A stretch of DNA of 5,553 bases from an uncultured Archangium sp. (lineage in GTDB: Bacteria > Myxococcota > Myxococcia > Myxococcales > Myxococcaceae): the NCBI GenBank assembly GCA_937875615.1, contig CALNBU010000408.1, positions 1 through 5,553 of the forward strand, given 5' to 3'. Below the pieces are notes generated by a model. It saw only the letters and a program-made list of their open reading frames with translations. It made no database searches and was not told the origin of the DNA. The translations under genes were made by a program, and so were the position numbers. This document shows positions 1-4,825 of this stretch, in pieces (position 1 is the first letter of the stretch; each line of letters starts with the position of its first letter).

Positions 1-165
1 GGGGGTCTGCGCCCGGCGCAGTCGCGCGTCGAGGCACGTCGCGCAGCGGTTGATGCCCTCGAACTGGGTGGTGCACTCGCTGCAGATGACGTTCCGACAC
101 TCGACGCAGATGCCGAGTCCCGGACGTTCTGGATGGGCGTGGCACCGCCCTGACCCGAGGGGCAT
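1..165 (-). CDS. B-box-like zinc finger protein, N-terminal part (runs off left edge)
   Basis: This reading frame has 55 codons from an ATG at 165-163 and is open to the window edge, so only the N-terminus is seen. The protein has regularly spaced metal ligands: C8-x2-H11, C20-x2-C23, C28-x2-C31 and C41-x2-C44. Eight ligands in four pairs match the pattern of B-box-type zinc fingers that bind two Zn ions. In bacteria such modules often sit at the N-terminus of membrane or signalling proteins, usually as protein-interaction elements; what follows here is unknown. The frame is open upstream to a TGA at about 271-273 but offers no ATG or GTG, so the ATG at 165 is the best start. It has no clear Shine-Dalgarno sequence. 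The gene lies downstream of rho on the same strand, separated by a 253-bp gap with a hairpin. The family call rests on ligand spacing alone. Confidence 0.72.
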   Translation of the reverse strand, partial: MPLGSGRCHAHPERPGLGICVECRNVICSECTTQFEGINRCATCLDARLRRAQTP

Positions 166-378
166 GACGCGCGGCAGCCTAGGTGACGCGTCGCTCAATT
201 CCGAGAGGAACCCGTCGGTGGCTCGCGCGAGGGGGCCGAGCGCCGCGCCAGGTCTGCGGGGTCCCCGACTTCAGGAGACGTGCTCCTGGATGCCGCGAGG
301 TCCGGTGATGCGCCCGGGCCCTGCTGTTTCTCCATGGAAACTGCAGAGCGCGTTGCTGCCTCCGAGCGGCATGCGCTC

Positions 379-411
379 CCTCGGCGTCGTGTTTCTGCCC
401 TGACGCCGAGG
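379..411 (-). terminator. GC-rich hairpin just after rho, candidate terminator
   Basis: A perfect 10-bp inverted repeat (379-388 with 402-411) encloses a 13-nt loop and begins 7 nt after the rho stop codon on the minus strand. Position and stability fit an RNA 3' end. No T-run follows on either strand, so it is not a textbook intrinsic terminator. It could be a U-less terminator or a 3'-end stabiliser. The rest of the 166-418 gap shows no gene I can support. Confidence 0.5.
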
Positions 412-418
412 CCGCGCC

Positions 419-1921
419 TCACAGCTCCGAGAGGAACTCGTCGTTGTAGGTGTAGCGGCCGAGGCGCTTGAGCAGCGCCTCCATGGCCTCCACCGGCTTC
501 ACGTTGAACAACATGCCGCGCAGCTTGCGGACCTTCTCGTACTCGGCGCGCTGGAAGAGCTTCTCTTCCTTGCGCGTGCCCGACTGCGCGATGTTGATGG
601 CCGGCCAGATGCGCTTCTCCGCCAGCAGGCGGTCGAGCGTCACCTCGGAGTTTCCGGTGCCCTTGAACTCCTCGAAGATGACCTCGTCGGCGCGCGAGCC
701 GGTGTCGATGAGCGCGGAGCCGATGATGGTCAGCGTGCCGGCCTCCTCGGTGGCGCGCGCGGCGCCGAAGAGCCGCTTGGGGCGCTCCAGGGCGCGGCTG
801 TCGACGCCGCCCGACATGGTGCGGCCCGACGACTCGACCTCCTTGTTGTAGGCGCGGGCCAGACGGGTGATGGAGTCGAGCAGCACCACCACGTCGCGAC
901 CGGCCTCCACCAGGCGCCGGGCGCGCTCCATGGCCAGCTCGGCCACGCGGAGGTGGTCGGCGGTCTTGTGGTCGCTCGACGAGGCCAGCACCTCGGCCTT
1001 CACCGTGCGGCGCATGTCGGTGACCTCTTCGGGGCGCTCGTCGATGAGCACCACCATCACGTGCACCTCGGGGTGGTTGGTGAGGATGGCCTGCGCCATG
1101 CGCTGCAGCATGATGGTCTTGCCGGTCTTGGGCGGCGCGACGATGAGGCTGCGCTGGCCCTTGCCGAGCGGAGAGATGAGGTCGAGCACCCGGCCCACGA
1201 ATTCCTTGTGGCCGTGCTCGAGCTTGAGCCGATCGATGGGGTCGATGGAGGTGAGGTCTCCGAAGTGCGGGAGCCGCGAGGCCTTCTCGAGCGGCTGCCC
1301 GTCGACGCTCTCCACGCTGACGATGGTGCCCTTGAGGCCCTTCATCTGCGCGTTGCCCACGATGTACTGGCCGGCGCGGAGCCGCAGCTTCTGCACCAGG
1401 TTCTTGGGAATCTCCGCGTCGTCGGGGCCGGGCAGCAGGCTGCGCTTCAGGCTGCGCAGCGCGGCGTTCACGCCCTTCACGTCGAGGTCCAGCACGCCCT
1501 CCACCTGCTGCACCGGCGCGGTGACCGGCAGGCCCTGGCGCTGCTGTTGCTGCATCTGCTGCTGCTGTTGCTGCTGCGCCTGTTGCTGGGCGATGCGCTG
1601 CTTGTACTGGTCGAGCTCCGCGGGGGTGAGGAAGACGTTCACCACCTGCCCGTCGGGCTGAATCACCTTGCGGAAGGCCTGGCCGTCTTCGCTGAAGAAG
1701 ACGGGGTTGCCCTTGCGGCGCCTGCGGCGGCGCTTGCGACGTCCTGCGCCGGGTTGGCCTGGCTGACCCGCGGCGGCGCCGGGCTGCGCGCCGTCACCAC
1801 CACCCTCGTCGCCACCGTCGTCGTCGGGCCCGTCGCCATCGTCGCCGCCGTCGTCTCCGTCATCGCCGGTGGGGGCGGGGGTCGTCGGGTCTTCCTGCTC
1901 GGGCAATTCCTCTGCGCTCAT
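419..1921 (-). CDS. rho: Transcription termination factor Rho with extended low-complexity N-terminus
   Basis: Rho is a hexameric RNA-dependent ATPase/translocase that ends transcription of untranslated RNA. The 500-aa product (E. coli Rho has 419) has an intact motor core: Walker A APPKTGKT at 262-269, DERPEE at 294-299, Walker B VVVLLD at 344-349 followed by SITRLARAYN, a Q-loop region around 377-388, an R-loop region EEFKGTGN at 417-424, and SGTRKEE with the expected arginine finger at R450. The N-terminus is odd: acidic Asp/Gly tract 19-44, basic run 61-70, Gln-rich 112-129 (15 of 18 Gln). The cold-shock-like domain (about 139-205) keeps GPDD at 165-168 but lacks the aromatic GFGFLR motif. 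I chose the ATG at 1921 with a weak GAGAAG 6 nt upstream; an in-frame GTG at 1999 would add 26 unconvincing residues. Identity is certain; whether another rho exists in the genome cannot be seen. Confidence 0.97.
   Translation of the reverse strand: MSAEELPEQEDPTTPAPTGDDGDDGGDDGDGPDDDGGDEGGGDGAQPGAAAGQPGQPGAGRRKRRRRRRKGNPVFFSEDGQAFRKVIQPDGQVVNVFLTPAELDQYKQRIAQQQAQQQQQQQMQQQQRQGLPVTAPVQQVEGVLDLDVKGVNAALRSLKRSLLPGPDDAEIPKNLVQKLRLRAGQYIVGNAQMKGLKGTIVSVESVDGQPLEKASRLPHFGDLTSIDPIDRLKLEHGHKEFVGRVLDLISPLGKGQRSLIVAPPKTGKTIMLQRMAQAILTNHPEVHVMVVLIDERPEEVTDMRRTVKAEVLASSSDHKTADHLRVAELAMERARRLVEAGRDVVVLLDSITRLARAYNKEVESSGRTMSGGVDSRALERPKRLFGAARATEEAGTLTIIGSALIDTGSRADEVIFEEFKGTGNSEVTLDRLLAEKRIWPAINIAQSGTRKEEKLFQRAEYEKVRKLRGMLFNVKPVEAMEALLKRLGRYTYNDEFLSEL
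1535..1588 (-). repeat. CAG/CAA trinucleotide-rich tract encoding the Rho poly-Gln segment
   Basis: On the coding strand this stretch is almost entirely CAG and CAA codons, 15 of 18 for Gln, interrupted by one Ala (GCG-type), one Met and one Arg codon. CAG and CAA are mixed, so it is an imperfect triplet repeat rather than a pure microsatellite. It corresponds to Rho residues 112-129. Length variation between strains is plausible. Confidence 0.8.
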
Positions 1922-2024
1922 GCGGTTCTTCTCGCCTCTCGTTGTGGGGCAGGTTCGGTTTCCGGCGCAGACGCGACCAGAGCGACCCTGAGCCGGCACG
2001 GGGCGGTGAGGCCCGGAGCGAACC

Positions 2025-2055
2025 GGCGAGCGCGTCGTAGCAGAACGCGCCCGCC
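2025..2055 (-). terminator. Hairpin between qorB stop and rho, candidate terminator
   Basis: A 6-bp perfect stem (2030-2035 with 2045-2050) continues after one A/C mismatch into four more G/C pairs (2025-2028 with 2052-2055), with a 9-nt loop. It lies about 20 nt past the qorB stop codon on the minus strand and about 100 nt upstream of the rho start. It may end the qorB transcript or lie in the rho leader; no T-run follows. The 1922-2074 gap also shows no convincing sigma-70 promoter for rho. Confidence 0.4.
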
Positions 2056-2074
2056 CTGCAAGCGGCCCGTGGGC

Positions 2075-2920
2075 TCAGGACCGCGGCGTGGCGGCCAGCA
2101 CCTGGTCCACCGTGGTGGGCTTGCGGCCGAGGAGCGTCTCCAGCGCGTGGCCCTCCACCAGCAGCTCGCCGCGACCGAGCCCCAGGTCGGCGTCGGCGAA
2201 GATGTCGGCGGCGGCCTCGGGCAGTCCGGCGCCCACCAGCGCGCCCTTGAAGTCGGCGAAGGGGAGGCTGACGTAGCCGATGGGCTTGCCGGCCCAGGCG
2301 GAGAACTTCGCCGCCAGCTCGCCCAGGGTCAGCGACTCGCCGCCCAGCTCGTAGGTCTTCCCCTCGTGCCCGCTGCTGGTGAGCACCGCCACGGCGGCGG
2401 CCGCGTAGTCGGCGCGCGGGGCCACCGACACCCGCCCCTCTCCCGCGGCCGAGTAGAGCGTGCCCAGCTTCACGGTGTTGGCGAGCTGCCCGGTGTAGTT
2501 CTCGATGTACCAGCCGTTGCGGAGGATGGTGTACGGCACGCCCGAGGCGATGAGGTGGCGCTCGGTCTCCGCGTGCTCCTTCGCCAGCTTGATGCCCGAG
2601 TCCGTGGCCCTGGGCGCGCTGGTGTAGACGATGTGGCGCACGCCGGCCTTCTTCGCCGCGTCGATGGCCGCCTTGTGCTGGGGAAAGCGCTTGCCGATTT
2701 CGCTGCTGGAGATGAGGAGCAGCGCGTCGGCGCCGGCGAAGGCGGCCTCCAGCGAGGCGGGCTGGTCGTAGTCGGCGAAGCGGACCTGCGCGCCGGCGGC
2801 GGCCAGCGGCTGCGCCTTCTCGACGTTGCGGACCGCGGCGATGACCTGCTGGTGCTTCGACAACAACTGCTCGACGGCGTGGCGGCCGAGGTGGCCCGTG
2901 GCTCCGGTGACGACGATCAT
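2075..2920 (-). CDS. qorB: NmrA-family NAD(P)H:quinone oxidoreductase, QorB/YtfG-like
   Basis: The 281-aa protein is an atypical short-chain dehydrogenase of the NmrA family, close in length and sequence to E. coli QorB (YtfG, 286 aa), a cytosolic NADPH:quinone reductase. The N-terminal Rossmann motif GATGHLG is at 6-12, and AVRN at 29-32 carries an Arg placed to favour NADPH. Segments that match QorB as I recall it are LLLISSSE at 67-74, PQH at 80-82, YTS at 99-101, RNGWYIENY at 134-142, RADYAAAA at 169-176 and HEGKTYEL at 185-192. The ATG at 2920 is preceded by a good Shine-Dalgarno AAGGGAG (2932-2926) 5 nt away. It is divergent from an HxlR regulator resembling QorR (YtfH), reproducing the E. 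coli ytfG/ytfH arrangement, and is therefore probably repressed by it. Family is very secure; quinone as substrate is inferred from homology and context. Confidence 0.9.
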   Translation of the reverse strand: MIVVTGATGHLGRHAVEQLLSKHQQVIAAVRNVEKAQPLAAAGAQVRFADYDQPASLEAAFAGADALLLISSSEIGKRFPQHKAAIDAAKKAGVRHIVYTSAPRATDSGIKLAKEHAETERHLIASGVPYTILRNGWYIENYTGQLANTVKLGTLYSAAGEGRVSVAPRADYAAAAVAVLTSSGHEGKTYELGGESLTLGELAAKFSAWAGKPIGYVSLPFADFKGALVGAGLPEAAADIFADADLGLGRGELLVEGHALETLLGRKPTTVDQVLAATPRS

Positions 2921-2925
2921 GGTGA

Positions 2926-2932
2926 CTCCCTT
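2926..2932 (-). promoter_or_regulatory. Ribosome binding site of qorB
   Basis: AAGGGAG on the minus strand lies 5 nt before the ATG at 2920. It is the clearest Shine-Dalgarno sequence in the window and supports this start. Confidence 0.65.
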
Positions 2933-2953
2933 GAAGGTTGTGGGTGAGCGCCA

Positions 2954-2982
2954 TCAATAGGAATGTGACTTACTTTTCTCAA
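2954..2982 (-). promoter_or_regulatory. Putative sigma-70-type promoter for qorB
   Basis: On the minus strand TTGAGA (2982-2977, 5 of 6 to the -35 consensus) is followed after exactly 17 bp by TATTGA (2959-2954, a poor -10). It lies in the only AT-richer intergenic stretch, 34 bp upstream of the qorB ATG. The -35 is inside an inverted repeat, so a bound regulator would block it. The weak -10 limits confidence. Confidence 0.4.
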
Positions 2983-3002
2983 GTACCTACCTTCTGGTAA
3001 GT
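2968..3002. promoter_or_regulatory. Nested inverted repeats, candidate HxlR-family operator
   Basis: Three inverted repeats are nested here. ACTTAC (2968-2973) pairs with GTAAGT (2997-3002); TACTT (2971-2975) pairs with AAGTA (2981-2985) over 5 nt; TACC (2988-2991) pairs with GGTA (2996-2999) over 4 nt. HxlR-type regulators such as B. subtilis YodB bind short TACT/AGTA-like dyads next to their target promoters. The left dyad covers the putative qorB -35, and the right one lies just before the regulator's start codon. Two dimers could repress both genes at once. Operator function is inferred. Confidence 0.55.
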
Positions 3003-3009
3003 GTGTTCC

Positions 3010-3405
3010 ATGGCTGCAACGCAGAAGCTGAAGGCTGATCTCTACGCGCCGCTGTGCCCGTCGCGCACGGTGCTGGATCACCTGATGAGCCGCTGGGGCG
3101 TGCTGGTGCTGCTGGTGTTGCTGGAGCGCACCTGGCGCTTCCGGGAGCTGGGCCGGAAGGTGGGCGGCGTGAGCGAGAAGATGCTGGCGCAGACGCTCCA
3201 GCACCTGGAGGTCGACGGCTTCGTGCGCCGCGAGGCCTTCCCGGAGATTCCTCCGCGGGTGGAGTATTCGTTGACGCCGATGGGGCGGGAGGCAGCGCAG
3301 CGGGTACAGGGGCTGGCGCTGTGGGTGGAGGCCAACGTCGGGCGCGTGTTGAGCGCCCGGGCGGTGGGGGCGAAGAAGGTGGCCGCGCGGCGCTCGGCGT
3401 CGTAG
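3010..3405 (+). CDS. HxlR-family transcriptional regulator, QorR/YtfH-like
   Basis: A 131-aa winged-helix repressor of the HxlR family. It has CPSR at 16-19, SRWGVLVLLVL at 27-37, RFRELGRK at 43-50, a recognition-helix segment GGVSEKMLAQTLQHLE at 52-67 and a wing ending in VEYSLTPMG at 84-92. These match E. coli QorR (YtfH), the regulator divergent from qorB. C16 sits where redox- or electrophile-sensing members (YodB Cys6 type) have their conserved N-terminal Cys, suggesting sensing of quinones or similar oxidants. The ATG at 3010 gives the usual family N-terminus; GTG at 3001 would add three residues inside the operator repeat. The only Shine-Dalgarno candidate is a weak GGTAAG 8 nt upstream, itself inside the repeat, so repressor binding may control its own synthesis. 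The short basic C-tail (AKKVAARR) is extra. The alpha/beta hydrolase follows after 9 bp. Family is secure; the signal is inferred. Confidence 0.93.
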   Translation: MAATQKLKADLYAPLCPSRTVLDHLMSRWGVLVLLVLLERTWRFRELGRKVGGVSEKMLAQTLQHLEVDGFVRREAFPEIPPRVEYSLTPMGREAAQRVQGLALWVEANVGRVLSARAVGAKKVAARRSAS

Positions 3406-3414
3406 CTGCACGGC

Positions 3415-4176
3415 ATGCGCACGCTCTTCATCCACTCCACCGGCACCGGGCCCTTCCTGTGGGACTTCGTGCCCGACGAGGTGGTGCCGGAGGCGTCGCG
3501 CCTCACGCCGGCGAACCTGGGCTACCCGCCGCTGCCGCCGCTGGCGCGGGGGCAGCCCTTCTCGGTGTTGGACGACGTGGCGCAGCTGCGCCGGCAGCTC
3601 CCCGCAGGTCCGGTGCACGTGGTGGCGCACTCCTACGGCGGGTTGGTGGCCCTCAAGCTGGCCGCGCTCCCGGCGGTGGAGGTCCGCTCGATGTTCCTGC
3701 TCGAGCCGGTGATGTTCGGCGCCATCGCCCACGACGTCGACGCCAGCGCCGAGGCGCGCGCGGAGCTGGAGCGCTTTCAGCGCGAGCCGTGGTTCCTCGA
3801 AGACGAGGCGCTGGGCGGCACCGAGGCCTGGCTGGAGATGTTCATCGACTACTGGAACCGCCCGGGTTCATGGAAGCGCCTGCCGGACTTCATGCGCGCG
3901 CACAGCCTCGCCATGGGGTGGAAGATGTTCCAGGAGGTCCGCTCGGTCTTCGCGCAGTCGGGCACGTATGAGGAGAACCCGTTGCCGCCGGTGCCGGTGA
4001 CGCTGGTGGAGGGTGAGCGCAGCCCGGCCGGCTCTCGCGAGGTGATTCGTGCGCTGAAGCAGCGCCACCCGCACGCCCGGGTGGTGACGCTGCCGGGGAC
4101 GGGGCACATGGCGCCGATGACGCACCCGGAGAAGGTGGTGGAGGCGCTGCGCGCCCACCGCGCGACGGTGGGGTGA
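3415..4176 (+). CDS. Alpha/beta hydrolase fold protein
   Basis: A 253-aa cytosolic protein with an alpha/beta hydrolase layout. FIHSTGTG at 5-12 is a likely oxyanion loop after the first strand. HVVAHSYGG at 68-76 is the nucleophile elbow with S73, with Ala in place of the first Gly of GxSxG. LVEGERSP at 197-204 is the strand where the catalytic acid is expected, so Glu199 or Glu201 may replace the usual Asp. PGTGHMAPMTHPEKV at 227-241 supplies the histidine, H231. Residues 100-190 form a helical cap rich in Trp/Phe, consistent with a hydrophobic substrate. It has no signal peptide. The start is 9 bp after the regulator's stop codon, without a clear Shine-Dalgarno sequence, suggesting co-transcription and translational coupling. 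The substrate cannot be read from the sequence; esterase, lactonase or dehalogenase-like roles are all possible. Confidence 0.88.
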   Translation: MRTLFIHSTGTGPFLWDFVPDEVVPEASRLTPANLGYPPLPPLARGQPFSVLDDVAQLRRQLPAGPVHVVAHSYGGLVALKLAALPAVEVRSMFLLEPVMFGAIAHDVDASAEARAELERFQREPWFLEDEALGGTEAWLEMFIDYWNRPGSWKRLPDFMRAHSLAMGWKMFQEVRSVFAQSGTYEENPLPPVPVTLVEGERSPAGSREVIRALKQRHPHARVVTLPGTGHMAPMTHPEKVVEALRAHRATVG

Positions 4177-4202
4177 GCGCGGCGGGCCGTCAGAGGCCGC
4201 GC
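4177..4202. terminator. Hairpin between convergent genes, candidate bidirectional terminator
   Basis: A perfect 7-bp all-G/C inverted repeat (4177-4183 with 4196-4202) has a 12-nt loop containing the FrnE-like gene's stop codon. It starts right after the hydrolase stop. The place is right for a terminator serving both convergent genes, which are only 13 bp apart. No T-run follows on either side, so this is tentative. Confidence 0.38.
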
Positions 4203-4795
4203 TTGAGTCGCTCGAAGGCCTGGCGGAAGACCCCCGCGTCCTGCGCGCCCTGAATGACGAAGGTGTCCGCGATGAGGAACGTCGGCACCGCGCTCACGCC
4301 CAGTTGTTGAGCCGCGCCGATGCGGGCCTCCACGGCGTCTTTCCAGCGGCCGTCTTCGACCTCGCGCTGCATGGCCTCGCCGTCGAGGCTGGCGTCCCGG
4401 GCGGCGGCCTGGAGCACCTGCCAGTCGTGGAGATCTTCTCCCTGACCCCAGTAGCGGGCGATGAGCGAGTCGTGGAAGGCCTGCTCCTTCCCGTGCGCGC
4501 GGGCGTACTCCGTGCACTCGTGCGCGCGCCGCGAGTTGGGGATGCGGCTGCGACCCTTGAGCGGGAGCCCCAGGGTCTTCGCTCGCTGGTTGATGGGGCT
4601 GTTGGGATCATCATGGGAGGCCTTGAAGCGCTCCGGCAGTTCCCAGCCCTCTTCTGGCGCGTCGGGCCGGAGCAGGTACGGCTGCCAGTCGATCTGCAGC
4701 GGGTAGTCACCGGCCACGCGCTGGAGCTCGCCCAGGCCGATGTAACACCAGGGGCACACATAGTCGGACCACACCTTGATGGAGATGGAAGTCAT
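4190..4795 (-). CDS. DsbA-family thiol oxidoreductase, FrnE-like
   Basis: A 201-aa protein of the DsbA/2-hydroxychromene-2-carboxylate isomerase superfamily, FrnE branch. After the first strand (SISIKVWSDYV, 3-13) comes the CPWC redox motif at 14-17. The central part (about 50-160) is the helical insertion of the DsbA fold, with RIPNSRRAHE at 84-93 typical of FrnE proteins. VSAVPTFLI at 167-175 holds the cis-proline (P171) opposite the active site, followed by FVIQGAQ at 179-185. There is no signal peptide, so it should act in the cytoplasm, as D. radiodurans FrnE does in disulfide exchange and oxidative stress tolerance. CPWC with two cysteines argues for thiol redox chemistry rather than the GSH-dependent isomerase, which usually has Ser. 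I chose the ATG at 4795; a TTG at 4807 would add four residues. It converges on the hydrolase and is divergent from the DUF1801 gene. Confidence 0.9.
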   Translation of the reverse strand: MTSISIKVWSDYVCPWCYIGLGELQRVAGDYPLQIDWQPYLLRPDAPEEGWELPERFKASHDDPNSPINQRAKTLGLPLKGRSRIPNSRRAHECTEYARAHGKEQAFHDSLIARYWGQGEDLHDWQVLQAAARDASLDGEAMQREVEDGRWKDAVEARIGAAQQLGVSAVPTFLIADTFVIQGAQDAGVFRQAFERLKRGL

Positions 4796-4825
4796 GGTGA
4801 CCCACAAGTAGCGTCCACCAACCTG

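Noticed and set aside
50..422. Open frames on both strands left of rho as possible small genes
   Set aside because: No ribosome sites, domains or plausible composition; they cross the rho hairpin or the zinc finger gene.
1922..1999. Longer Rho start at GTG 1999 adding 26 residues
   Set aside because: The extra residues look like translated leader, and the ATG at 1921 begins the acidic tract sensibly. A peptide or transcript start would settle it.
2034..2061. Possible rho promoter TTGCAG with 16 bp to TACGAC on the minus strand
   Set aside because: Only about three of six matches in each box, and it overlaps a hairpin that explains the bases better.
953..2947. Long plus-strand open frame of 664 codons antisense to rho and qorB
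   Set aside because: It has Leu/Val/Gly/Arg/His-rich composition with no recognisable domain, and it lies opposite two certain genes. Long open frames of this kind arise in GC-rich coding DNA.
1860..2957. Minus-strand open frame of 365 codons spanning qorB in another frame
   Set aside because: Arg/Gly-rich composition and full overlap with the clearly QorB-like frame.
2917..3732. Minus-strand open frame of 271 codons opposite the regulator and hydrolase
   Set aside because: His/Arg/Gln/Pro-rich shadow without domain features.
3054..3971. Plus-strand open frame of 305 codons across the regulator and the hydrolase
   Set aside because: It is Gly/Ala/Arg-rich and without motifs, and both underlying genes have strong family motifs in their own frame.
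4304..4825. Upstream extension of the DUF1801 frame
   Set aside because: It runs antisense to the FrnE-like gene with shadow-like composition; the ATG at 4826 starts the Lys-rich tail.
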